From: Pseudomonadota bacterium
GTDB taxonomy: Bacteria > Pseudomonadota > Alphaproteobacteria > Azospirillales > Azospirillaceae
NCBI GenBank assembly: GCA_023413605.1
Contig: JAEZPL010000055.1
Span: forward strand, 1-9,702
Reading direction: 5' to 3'
DNA: 9,702 nt
Below, piece by piece: positions 1 through 6,561 of this stretch; within the stretch, counting starts at the first letter, position 1; each line of letters starts with the position of its first letter. Under the pieces are notes generated by a model. It worked only from the letters and a program-made list of their open reading frames with translations. It had not been told where the DNA came from and ran no database searches. A program made the position numbers and the translations under genes.

Positions 1-370
1 GACCGCGCAGCGTCTGCTCGATGCACCACCAGAACTCCTCCTCCGTCTCGCCCTTCCAGGCGAAGACCGGGATGCCGGCGGCGGCGATGGCGGCGGCGGC
101 CTGGTCCTGGGTCGAGAAGATGTTGCACGACGACCAGCGGACCGTGGCGCCCAGCGCCGTCAGCGTCTCGATCAGGACGGCGGTCTGGATGGTCATGTGC
201 AGGCAGCCGACGATGCGGGCGCCCTTCAGCGGCTTGGAGTCGCCGAATTCCTCGCGCAGCGCCATCAGGCCCGGCATCTCGGTCTCGGCGATGGTGATTT
301 CCTTGCGGCCCCACTCGGCGAGGCTGATGTCCTTGACCTTGAAGTCGGTGAAGTTGGCGGGCGCGGCCAT
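1..370 (-). CDS. ahcY: Adenosylhomocysteinase, N-terminal part (runs off left edge)
   Basis: S-adenosyl-L-homocysteine hydrolase reversibly cleaves SAH to adenosine and homocysteine in the cytoplasm, removing the product inhibitor of SAM-dependent methylation and feeding the methionine cycle. Only residues 1-123 are present. They begin MAAPANFTDFKVKDISLAEW and contain the family substrate-domain block CLHMTIQTAVLIETL (residues 56-70) and SCNIFSTQD (81-89), followed by the EEEFWWCIEQT segment (110-120), all characteristic of AhcY. The ATG at 370 is supported by an AGGAGA ribosome site 8 nt upstream. The gene diverges from the PAP2 gene across a 249-bp gap, which holds the palindrome described separately. 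The NAD-binding domain and C-terminus lie outside the window. The frame is intact in the visible part. Confidence 0.97.
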   Translation of the reverse strand, partial: MAAPANFTDFKVKDISLAEWGRKEITIAETEMPGLMALREEFGDSKPLKGARIVGCLHMTIQTAVLIETLTALGATVRWSSCNIFSTQDQAAAAIAAAGIPVFAWKGETEEEFWWCIEQTLRG

Positions 371-462
371 CGGGCGTGTCTCCTGGACGGAATGAGTCAG
401 GGGCGGGCGCACCGGCCCGCTTCTGCCGGCATGGTGTAGCAGCGCGACCGTTGGCGCGCAAG

Positions 463-480
463 CATAAAGATATCTTTATG
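463..480. promoter_or_regulatory. Perfect 18-bp palindrome upstream of ahcY, candidate SahR operator
   Basis: CATAAAGATATCTTTATG reads identically on both strands and is strikingly AT-rich in a very GC-rich region. It lies 93 bp upstream of the ahcY start. ArsR-family SahR repressors, which respond to S-adenosylhomocysteine, control ahcY and methionine-cycle genes in many Proteobacteria. As I recall, their sites are palindromes centred on a GATATC-like core, which fits this site. The match is from memory. A weak promoter candidate for ahcY sits next to it on the minus strand: TTGCGC at 456-461, a 17-bp spacer, and TACACC at 433-438. Each hexamer matches only 3 of 6 consensus bases. If that promoter is right, the palindrome abuts its -35 box. 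Confidence 0.7.
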
Positions 481-619
481 TTTGTGGGGTAGTCGGCCGG
501 CTGCCCAGGGGGCGGATGCCGGTGGGACAGGGGGACGGACGCGCGGTTATCCATTTTGATCTTCGAGTCTTTTGTATTCTGTGGTGATTTTGCGGGCTGG
601 AACGGAACGGCGGACATCG

Positions 620-1351
620 ATGGCGCTCAACGGATTTTGGAGCCGGCTCGGCCGGCACGAACTGACTCTGCTGGTCGCGGTGGCGGTCAGCGCCGGCCTG
701 ATCCTGTCCTTCGCCCTGCTGGCCGGCGAGGTGATGGAGGGCGAGACCGCGGCCTTCGACCGGGCGGTGCTGCTGGCCCTGCGGGTGGCCGGCGATCCGG
801 AAACGCCCCTGGGGCCGCTCTGGCTTCAGAACGCGGCGCGCGACATCACGGCGCTCGGCAGCACGGCGGTGCTGTCGCTGATCACGGCGGTGATGCTGGG
901 CTTCCTGGTCCTGACGGGCAAGCGGGGGGCGGCGCTGCTGGTGCTGCTGTCGGTCGGCGGCGGGATGCTCATCAGCTCGCTGCTGAAGAACCAGATCGGG
1001 CGGGCACGGCCGGACCTCGTCCCGCACGGCGACATCGTCTTCACCGCCAGCTTCCCCAGCGGCCATTCGCTGCTGTCGGCGGTCATCTATCTGACGCTCG
1101 GCGCCATGCTGGCGCGCGTCGTCGAGGGGCTGCGGCTGAAGGCCTATGTGCTGGTGGTGGCGATCACGTTGACGCTGCTGATCGGGTGCAGCCGCGTCTA
1201 TCTGGGCGTCCACTGGCCCACCGACGTGCTGGCCGGCTGGTGCGTGGGCGCCGGCTGGGCGTCGCTGTTCTGGCTGGTCGCGCTGTGGCTGCAAAGACGC
1301 GGTGCCGTGGAACCCGACCGTGCCGCCGAGGCCACGGCCGATCATGCTTGA
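620..1351 (+). CDS. PAP2-family membrane phosphatase
   Basis: A 243-residue integral membrane protein of the PAP2 (type 2 phosphatidic acid phosphatase) superfamily, which dephosphorylates lipid phosphates or polyprenyl diphosphates at the membrane. All three signature motifs are present: K123-x6-R130-P131 (KNQIGRARP), PSGH at 146-149 with the catalytic His149, and SR-x5-H-x3-D at 191-202 (SRVYLGVHWPTD) with the nucleophile-type His198 and Asp202. Hydrophobic segments at about 14-36, 80-99, 103-121, 150-168, 173-190 and 203-225 suggest five or six membrane helices. I chose the ATG at 620; an in-frame TTG at 572 would add 16 hydrophilic residues without a clear benefit. No strong ribosome site is visible. 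The substrate cannot be assigned: undecaprenyl diphosphate, phosphatidic acid, phosphatidylglycerophosphate and lipid A phosphate are all possible. Confidence 0.88.
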   Translation: MALNGFWSRLGRHELTLLVAVAVSAGLILSFALLAGEVMEGETAAFDRAVLLALRVAGDPETPLGPLWLQNAARDITALGSTAVLSLITAVMLGFLVLTGKRGAALLVLLSVGGGMLISSLLKNQIGRARPDLVPHGDIVFTASFPSGHSLLSAVIYLTLGAMLARVVEGLRLKAYVLVVAITLTLLIGCSRVYLGVHWPTDVLAGWCVGAGWASLFWLVALWLQRRGAVEPDRAAEATADHA

Positions 1352-1410
1352 CCCAGAGTTGTCCCTGCCGATATCTCGGTGCGACATCCATCGGACGGCA
1401 CTGCATATCG

Positions 1411-1905
1411 ATGTCCAGAGGCACCCTCGACCATGAAACCCTGCAAGCCGTCGGCGTTCTGATGCGCGCGGTGGAGCAGGCGCGGGTGCCCGGCGTGCTG
1501 GAGTTCCGCTATCTGGTGGACGCCCTGAACCGCACGTTGCAGTCGGAATGCGTCGATGACCTGGACGAGGCGAAACGCTTCTTCGAGGCGCTCGACAGCG
1601 AAAGCCGCGCGCGCGTCGTGGATTGTGCGCACGACGTGGCGCACGCCACGGCCGCCGCCAACCGGGCGGGCGATGCCGGAACCGCCGGCAAGCGGAAGCC
1701 GCTGCGCCGTGCCGCCAAGTCGGCGACCGGCTTCCTCGCCGCGCTCAACGGCGCGCGCAGCGCGGTCGCGAACCCGCCGGACGGCAGCGTCGACAGCAGC
1801 GTCACCGCCAAGTCGCGGCTGCTGGCCGCGGTGGAGGAGCGGCGGGAGAACGATCTTGCCGCCACGTCGCTGTTCGCGGGTGATCCGCTGCCGCGCGCAA
1901 ACTGA
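1411..1905 (+). CDS. Hypothetical protein, 164 aa, soluble, unrecognised
   Basis: I do not recognise this protein. It has no signal peptide or membrane segment. Residues 1-85 look mostly helical and charged (LQAVGVLMRAVEQARVPGVL at 11-30, then DDLDEAKRFFEALDSESRARVV at 49-70). A basic, Ala-rich linker follows (KRKPLRRAAKSATGFLAAL, 94-112), then a Ser/Asp-rich stretch, then a second charged helix near 133-149 (AKSRLLAAVEERRENDL). The ATG at 1411 follows the PAP2 stop by 59 bp; no convincing ribosome site is seen, only GGACGG about 12 nt upstream. The 21-bp gap to the next gene suggests co-transcription with it. Strong G/C third-position bias supports coding in this frame, which is also open far upstream, so the exact start is uncertain. 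Confidence 0.68.
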   Translation: MSRGTLDHETLQAVGVLMRAVEQARVPGVLEFRYLVDALNRTLQSECVDDLDEAKRFFEALDSESRARVVDCAHDVAHATAAANRAGDAGTAGKRKPLRRAAKSATGFLAALNGARSAVANPPDGSVDSSVTAKSRLLAAVEERRENDLAATSLFAGDPLPRAN

Positions 1906-1926
1906 CATTCCTGAGGAAACACGCGC

Positions 1927-2316
1927 ATGACCGCCTTCAAGGTTGGCTTCAAGGTCGGGGACCAGGTGACGGTCCACAACAGCCAGACCGGCCCTGAGAA
2001 GATCGCCACGGTGGAGGCCTTCACGGAGGGCAACCGTTGCATGGTGCTGTCCGACGGAACCAAATGGCGGGCGGACGGCCAGCGCCAGTGGCGCGCCGGC
2101 AGCGCCTACTACAAGGGTCCGGTGCTTGAACGGACGAAGCCCGGCGACGTGGAGATCGTCACCAAGCGCCGCGCCATCGGCGTGATCCGCAAGTTCGCCC
2201 AGGACCTGTCCATGGACAGCCCGTTCAGCGCCGAGGCGCTGAAGCGGATTGTCGATGCGATCCAGGCGGAGCGCGACGCCGCGAAGGGCGGCGACGCGGA
2301 AGAAGGGGCGGAGTAA
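1927..2316 (+). CDS. Hypothetical protein, 129 aa, possible SH3-like beta-barrel N-terminus
   Basis: I do not recognise the family. A ribosome site (GAGGA, 9 nt before the ATG) supports the start. Residues 1-55 carry the short duplicated motif KVGFKVG (5-11) and the pattern GDQVTVHN...KIATVEAF...CMVLSDGTKWRADGQ. This resembles the strand-turn-strand layout of KOW or SH3-like barrels that bind nucleic acid or protein, but that is inference from pattern only. Residues 60-85 are basic and mixed (YYKGPVLERTKPGDVEIVTKRR). Residues 100-120 look like a helix (FSAEALKRIVDAIQAERDAAK) before an acidic tail. There is no signal peptide or membrane helix. The gene probably forms a unit with the 164-aa gene 21 bp upstream. 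Its stop lies 3 bp from the end of the convergent SDR gene. Confidence 0.8.
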   Translation: MTAFKVGFKVGDQVTVHNSQTGPEKIATVEAFTEGNRCMVLSDGTKWRADGQRQWRAGSAYYKGPVLERTKPGDVEIVTKRRAIGVIRKFAQDLSMDSPFSAEALKRIVDAIQAERDAAKGGDAEEGAE

Positions 2317-2319
2317 AGG

Positions 2320-3066
2320 TCAGATACAGCGCCCGCCGTCCACCTCCAGGCAGACGCCGGTCAGGAACTCGGCCTCGTCGGAGCAGAGGAACAGGGCGGC
2401 GTTGGCGATGTCCGTGGGCTGGGACAGGCGGCCGAGCGGGACCGAGGCCTTGAACTGCGCGCGCTTTTCCGGCGTGTCCTCGCCCATGAACAGGTGCAGC
2501 ATCCCGGTTTCACCGGCCACCGGGTTCAGGGCGCAGACGCGGATCTTGTCGGGCGCCAGTTCCACCGCCATGGACTTGGTCAGGGTGATCGCCGCCCCCT
2601 TGGAGCCGTTGTACCAGGTCAGCCCCGGCCGGGGCCGCACGCCGGCCGTGGAGGCCACGTTCAGGATCACGCCGCCGCCCTGGCCGCGGAACACCGGCAC
2701 CGCGTGCATGGCGCCGAGGTAGATGGACTTCACGTTGACGGCGTAGATGCGGTCGAAGGTCTCTTCGTCCACCTCCATCATCGGGCCGTTGCGGTGGGTG
2801 TAGCCGGCGTTGTTGACCAGGATGTCGAGCCGGCCGAAGGCGCCCACGGCAGCAGCGACCATGGACTGCACGTCGCCGTTGACCGACACGTCCGCGCGGA
2901 CGGCGCGGGCCTTTTCCCCAATCTCGTCGGCGACGCGCTTGGCCGCCTCCTCGTTGATGTCGGCGACGACGATGCTCGCCCCATCCGCGGCGAAGCGCTT
3001 GGCGATTCCTTCACCGAATCCCGACCCGCCGCCGGTGACGATGGCGACCTTGTTCGCAAGGCGCAT
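2320..3066 (-). CDS. Short-chain dehydrogenase/reductase (classical SDR, NAD type)
   Basis: A 248-residue classical SDR with a Rossmann fold, the usual length for the family. The dinucleotide motif TGGGSGFG is at 11-18. Asp36 at the end of the second strand (VVADIN) indicates NAD(H) preference. NNAG is at 85-88. The catalytic tetrad is N111, S139, Y152 and K156 (YNGSK). The C-terminal EVDGGRCI is family-typical. Annotation pipelines would call it FabG-like or glucose 1-dehydrogenase-like, but the substrate is unknown. As the last gene of the acid-sugar cluster, oxidation of a polyol or sugar-acid hydroxyl is the reasonable inference. The ATG at 3066 has a strong GGAGGA site 6 nt upstream. A 103-bp gap with an inverted repeat separates it from the aldehyde dehydrogenase gene, so its expression may differ from the rest. 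Fatty-acid synthesis is less likely given the context. Confidence 0.92.
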   Translation of the reverse strand: MRLANKVAIVTGGGSGFGEGIAKRFAADGASIVVADINEEAAKRVADEIGEKARAVRADVSVNGDVQSMVAAAVGAFGRLDILVNNAGYTHRNGPMMEVDEETFDRIYAVNVKSIYLGAMHAVPVFRGQGGGVILNVASTAGVRPRPGLTWYNGSKGAAITLTKSMAVELAPDKIRVCALNPVAGETGMLHLFMGEDTPEKRAQFKASVPLGRLSQPTDIANAALFLCSDEAEFLTGVCLEVDGGRCI

Positions 3067-3112
3067 GTGTTTCCTCCCGATATCCGTGTTCTATTGGTTT
3101 GTTGGCCGGGTG

Positions 3113-3162
3113 TTGCCCCCTCCCTATCCCTCCCCCTCCGCGAAGCGGGGGAGGGAGGGGGC
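3113..3162. repeat. G/C-rich inverted repeat, copy 1 (ALDH-SDR gap)
   Basis: The element starts with TTGCCCCCTCCC (3113-3124), identical to 6463-6474. It then forms a hairpin: CCCTCCCCCTCCGC (3128-3141), loop GAA, and GCGGGGGAGGG (3145-3155), pairing with a small bulge. It fills much of the 103-bp gap between the aldehyde dehydrogenase and SDR genes. It looks like an interspersed REP-type element and could act as an mRNA stabiliser or attenuator. There is no T-tract, so it is not a canonical terminator. Confidence 0.8.
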
Positions 3163-3169
3163 TGGTTCC

Positions 3170-4606
3170 TCAATCGTGCTTGATCGCGACGGTCTTCACG
3201 GTGGAAAAGCCGTACAGCGCCTCGAAGCCCTTTTCGCGGTTGAAGCCGCTTTTCTTGACGCCGCCGAAGGGCAGTTCCACGCCGCCGCCGGCGCCGTAAT
3301 TGTTGATGAAGACCTGCCCGGCCTGGAGGCGCTTCGCCAGCCGCATCTGCCGGCCGCCGTCGCGCGTCCACACCCCGGCCACGAGGCCGTAGGGCGTGCC
3401 GTTGGCGATGCGCACGGCCTCCTCCTCCCCGTCGAAGGGAACGCAGGCGAGCGCCGGGCCGAAGACCTCCTGCTGCTCCAGGTCGGAACCGGGCGCAACG
3501 TCGCCGAACAGCACCGGCGCGACGTAGAAGCCGCCTTCCGGGGCGCCGTCCACGACGCGTCCCTCGGCCAGCACGCGGAAGCCGTTGGCCTTGGCGGTGG
3601 CGACCATGCCGGCGACGCGGTCCTTCTGCTTCGCGTTGATCAGCGGGCCGACGTCGTGGTCCTCCAGCGCCGGGCCGACCGTCAGGGCGCGGAAGCGCTC
3701 CGCGATCATGGCGGTGAAGCGGTCGTAGATGGAGCGCTCGATCAGCACGCGGCTGCCGGCGGAGCAGGTCTGGCCGGCGTTCTGCACGGACGCCCGCACC
3801 ACGAAGGTCAGCGCCTGCTCCAGATCCGCGTCGGCGAAGACCAGCTGCGGGGACTTGCCGCCCAGCTCCAGCGTCACCGGCACGATGTTGCGGGCGGCGG
3901 CCTGCTGCACCAGCACGCCGACCTCCTGGCTGCCGGTGAAGGAGATGTGGTTGATGCCCGGATGGGCGGACAGCGCCGCCCCGGCCTCCTCCCCATAGCC
4001 GGTGACGATGTTGACGGAGCCGGCGGGGAAACCGGCCTCCGCCATCAGACGCCCGAGATAGAGCGTGGTCAGCGACGCGTCCTCGCCCGGCTTGATGACG
4101 CAGGCGTTGCCCATGGCCAGCGCCGCGCCGACGCTGCGGCCGATGATCTGCAACGGGTAGTTCCAGGGGATGATGTGCGCGGTGACCCCGTGCGGCTCGC
4201 GCAGGGTCATCACCGTGTAGCCGTTCAGGTACGGAATCGTGTCTCCGTGCACCTTGTCGGCGGCCCCGCCGTAGAATTCGAAATAGCGGGCGCAGGCGGT
4301 CACGTCCGCCTTGGCCTGGGCCAGCGGCTTGCCCACGTCGCGCGATTCCAGCGTCGCCAGCGTGTCCGCGTGGTCGAGGATCAGGGCGGACAGGCGCTGC
4401 ATCAGCCGCCCGCGCTCCGCCGCCGTCAGGCGTCCCCAATCGCCGTCGAACGCGGTGCGGGCGGCGGCCACGGCGCGGTCGATGTCGGCCGCCGTGCCGC
4501 GGGGGATGGCGGCGAACGTCTCGCCGGTGGACGGGTCGATCACGGGGATGGTGCCGCCGTCGATGGCTCCGGCGAAGGCCCCGCCGATCAGAAGGTTGGT
4601 TTCCAT
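3170..4606 (-). CDS. NAD-dependent aldehyde dehydrogenase family protein
   Basis: A full-length, 478-residue ALDH-superfamily enzyme that oxidises an aldehyde to a carboxylate. Key residues are all present: Asn149 of the oxyanion hole (PWNYP), Lys172 and Glu175 in IKPGED (Glu three residues after the Lys favours NAD over NADP), FTGS at 223-226, the general base Glu247 (LELGGKSP), nucleophile Cys281 (NAGQTCSAGSR) and EVFGP at 380-384. It most resembles the broad betaine-aldehyde/gamma-glutamyl-aminobutyraldehyde/sugar-aldehyde part of the superfamily; the substrate cannot be read from the sequence. The ATG at 4606 lies 12 nt after the dctM stop, with GAGGA overlapping that stop, so translation is probably coupled to the transporter. 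In context it may oxidise a short sugar aldehyde to the sugar acid used by the cluster; this is inference. Confidence 0.93.
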   Translation of the reverse strand: METNLLIGGAFAGAIDGGTIPVIDPSTGETFAAIPRGTAADIDRAVAAARTAFDGDWGRLTAAERGRLMQRLSALILDHADTLATLESRDVGKPLAQAKADVTACARYFEFYGGAADKVHGDTIPYLNGYTVMTLREPHGVTAHIIPWNYPLQIIGRSVGAALAMGNACVIKPGEDASLTTLYLGRLMAEAGFPAGSVNIVTGYGEEAGAALSAHPGINHISFTGSQEVGVLVQQAAARNIVPVTLELGGKSPQLVFADADLEQALTFVVRASVQNAGQTCSAGSRVLIERSIYDRFTAMIAERFRALTVGPALEDHDVGPLINAKQKDRVAGMVATAKANGFRVLAEGRVVDGAPEGGFYVAPVLFGDVAPGSDLEQQEVFGPALACVPFDGEEEAVRIANGTPYGLVAGVWTRDGGRQMRLAKRLQAGQVFINNYGAGGGVELPFGGVKKSGFNREKGFEALYGFSTVKTVAIKHD

Positions 4607-4618
4607 GGATTGGGATCC

Positions 4619-5893
4619 TCAGAAGACGAGACCGCGGAAGAACAGCGTCACCGCGGGCACGTAGGTGATGACCATCAGGCAGGCGATGACGACCAGGACG
4701 AAGGGCACCAGCCGGCCGATGATCTGCTCCAGGCTCAGGCCGGCGACCTGGCAGGCGGCGAACAGGTTCACGCCAAAGGGCGGCGTGATCATGCCCAGCG
4801 CCAGGTTCACGACCATGATCAGGCCGAAATGCACGGGGTCGATGCCGAAATGGATGGCGACCGGAGCCAGGATCGGGGCGAGCACGATGATCGAGGCGGA
4901 GGTCTCGATGAACATGCCGACCACGAACAGGAACAGGTTGACCGCCAGCAGAAAGACCCAGCCGCTGCCGATGGCCTCGGCGATCCAGGCGCCGATGGCG
5001 GCCGGCACGCCGGCCCGCGTGATCAGGAAGCTGAACAGCCCCGCCGCCGCGATGATGAACATGATGATGGAGGAGGACAGGACCGACTTCTTCAGGATCG
5101 GTCCCAGGTCCCGCCAGCCGATGGCGCGGTACACGCCCATGCCGACGACCAGCGCGTAGAAGACGGCGACCACCGACGCCTCCGTCGGCGTGAAGACGCC
5201 TCGGTAGATGCCGCCGATGATGATGACCGGCATCAGCAGGGCCAGCGCCGCCCGCTCCGTCGCCTTGACGAAGCCGATGTTGCCGACCGCGTCGTCCTTG
5301 CCCCAGCCGTTCATCTTGCAGGTGACGTAGACGAACAGGGTCAGCGCGCCGCCGATCAGCAGCCCCGGCCCGATGCCCGCCGCGAACATCTCGCCGATGG
5401 AGACCTCCGCCGACACGCCGTAGAGGATCATCGGGATCGACGGCGGGATGATGACGCCCAGCTCCGCCGAGGTGGCCTGGAGCGCCGCCGCGAATTCCGC
5501 CGGGTAGCGGTGCTTGATCATCGCCGGAATGATGATGGAGCCGATGGCGAAGGTCGTCGCCACGCTGGACCCGGACACCGACGCGAAGATCATGCAGGTC
5601 AGCACGCAGGAGCAGGCAAGCCCGCCCTGCACGTTGCCGATCACCGCCTTGGCGAAGTCCACCAGCCGGCGTGAGATGCCGCCGGCCTCCATCAGGTTGC
5701 CGGCCAGGATGAAGAAGGGCACGGCCATCAGCGGGAAGCTGTCGATGGTCGTCACCAGCTTCTGCGCCACCACGATCAGCGGCATGCTGGTGAAGACGGC
5801 GATGCCGCCGATGCTGGCCGCCGCGATGGCGATGGCGATGGGCACGCTGAGCGCGAACAGGCCCACCATGAACAGAAGCATGAAGCTGGTCAT
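4619..5893 (-). CDS. dctM: TRAP transporter large permease, DctM family
   Basis: The large membrane subunit of a tripartite ATP-independent periplasmic transporter, which moves an organic acid into the cell using a sodium gradient. Its 424 residues and about twelve hydrophobic segments match the family. Family motifs: PFFILAGNLM (59-68), SVSGSS (105-110), GVIIPPSIP (147-154), GGIYRGVFTPTEA (227-239) and GMITPPFGVNLF (367-378). The second and last of the proline-rich loops correspond to the re-entrant hairpins that form the sodium and substrate sites. The ATG at 5893 follows the dctQ stop by 3 nt, with GAGG inside the end of dctQ, so the two subunits are translationally coupled. No disruption is seen. 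Confidence 0.97.
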   Translation of the reverse strand: MTSFMLLFMVGLFALSVPIAIAIAAASIGGIAVFTSMPLIVVAQKLVTTIDSFPLMAVPFFILAGNLMEAGGISRRLVDFAKAVIGNVQGGLACSCVLTCMIFASVSGSSVATTFAIGSIIIPAMIKHRYPAEFAAALQATSAELGVIIPPSIPMILYGVSAEVSIGEMFAAGIGPGLLIGGALTLFVYVTCKMNGWGKDDAVGNIGFVKATERAALALLMPVIIIGGIYRGVFTPTEASVVAVFYALVVGMGVYRAIGWRDLGPILKKSVLSSSIIMFIIAAAGLFSFLITRAGVPAAIGAWIAEAIGSGWVFLLAVNLFLFVVGMFIETSASIIVLAPILAPVAIHFGIDPVHFGLIMVVNLALGMITPPFGVNLFAACQVAGLSLEQIIGRLVPFVLVVIACLMVITYVPAVTLFFRGLVF

Positions 5894-5896
5894 CGC

Positions 5897-6442
5897 CTAA
5901 ACCTCGTACACTTCCTGGGGGGCCGATGCGGATGCCCGCGCGTGCAGGGCGTCGCGGATCTGCTCCGCCGCCCGCGCCAGCAGCCCGACGATGGCCAGCG
6001 CCGCCCCCACCGGGACGGCGGCGTAGACCAGCGCGATGGAGATGCCGTCCCCGGTGAAGGGATTGTCCACGCCGGCCAGCATCTGGAAACGGACGCGCCC
6101 GACCATCTCCCAGCCGTACCAGACCATGACCAGCAGCACGCCCAGGGACAGGCCGGCGATGACGGCCACCAGGACGGCCCGCGCCCCGCCGTGCAGGCGG
6201 TTGAACAGGAACTCCACCGCCATCAGCGCCCCGGTCCGGAAGGCGACCGCCACGCCCAGATACACCATCCAGATGTTGAGGGAGCGCGCCGTCACCTCCG
6301 ACCAGGTGGAGGGTTCCTCGAAGACGAAGCGGGTGACCACCTGATAGAGCGACACGCAGCAGGTCAGCGCCAGCAGCACCATCGCGGCGCGCAGGGTCCA
6401 GCGCATCAGAAAGGATTCGAACGCCGAGAAGGCCGCGAGCAT
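5897..6442 (-). CDS. dctQ: TRAP transporter small permease, DctQ family
   Basis: The small membrane subunit of the TRAP transporter, pairing with DctM. It has 181 residues with four hydrophobic segments (about 16-38, 55-69, 87-110 and 133-156), the normal topology. The family signature after helix 1 is present: VVTRFVFEEPSTWSEV (35-50), with Pro44, Trp47 and Glu49, then WMVYLGVAVAFRTG (58-71). I chose the ATG at 6442, supported by GGAG at 6450-6453 with 7-nt spacing. An in-frame ATG at 6490 would begin inside the G/C-rich repeat and add 16 hydrophilic residues foreign to the family. It sits downstream of the repeat that separates it from dctP and is 3 bp from dctM. Confidence 0.94.
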   Translation of the reverse strand: MLAAFSAFESFLMRWTLRAAMVLLALTCCVSLYQVVTRFVFEEPSTWSEVTARSLNIWMVYLGVAVAFRTGALMAVEFLFNRLHGGARAVLVAVIAGLSLGVLLVMVWYGWEMVGRVRFQMLAGVDNPFTGDGISIALVYAAVPVGAALAIVGLLARAAEQIRDALHARASASAPQEVYEV

Positions 6443-6462
6443 GGGGAGACTCCACAAATCGC

Positions 6463-6553
6463 TTGCCCCCTCCCTGACCCTCCCCCGCATTGCGGTGGAG
6501 GGAACTCAAGCCCCCTCTCCCGCGCAGGCGGGGGAGGGATGGGGAGGGGGCAA
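6463..6553. repeat. Composite G/C-rich inverted repeat, copy 2 (dctP-dctQ gap)
   Basis: A 91-bp unit bounded by TTGCCCCCTCCC (6463-6474) and its exact inverse at 6542-6553. Inside are two hairpins. The first, 6478-6502, has 12-bp arms with one mismatch and a 1-nt centre. The second, 6513-6538, has 11-bp arms with one T/G wobble and a GCAG loop. The left arm is identical to the start of the repeat at 3113, so this looks like a paired REP (BIME-like) element. Its place between the binding-protein gene and the permease genes suits differential expression: a stable dctP message and less dctQM. This role is inferred. Confidence 0.85.
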
Positions 6554-6561
6554 AGTGGCGC

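Noticed and set aside
371..462. SAH or SAM riboswitch upstream of ahcY
   Set aside because: I could not recognise conserved core elements of an SAH or SAM-II riboswitch in the leader, and the palindrome offers a simpler protein-operator explanation.
476..1387. 303-codon minus-strand frame opposite the PAP2 gene
   Set aside because: Gln/Arg/His-rich antisense translation without motifs, while the plus-strand frame carries all PAP2 catalytic motifs.
2317..2319. Terminator between the convergent genes ending at 2316 and 2320
   Set aside because: Only 3 bp separate the stops and no hairpin with a T-tract is visible there; any terminator would have to lie inside the opposite gene.
2810..5674. 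Long plus-strand open frame (954 codons) antisense to the transporter and ALDH genes
   Set aside because: Composition is His/Asp/Gln/Arg-rich antisense shadow of high-GC codons, with no domain or ribosome site, and it runs through known gene motifs on the other strand.
2778..6509. Very long minus-strand open frame (1243 codons)
   Set aside because: It overlaps dctQ, dctM, ALDH and SDR in another frame and translates to Arg/Gly/Pro/Ala-rich sequence with no family motifs. Such shadows are expected at this GC content; the motif-rich frames are the real genes.
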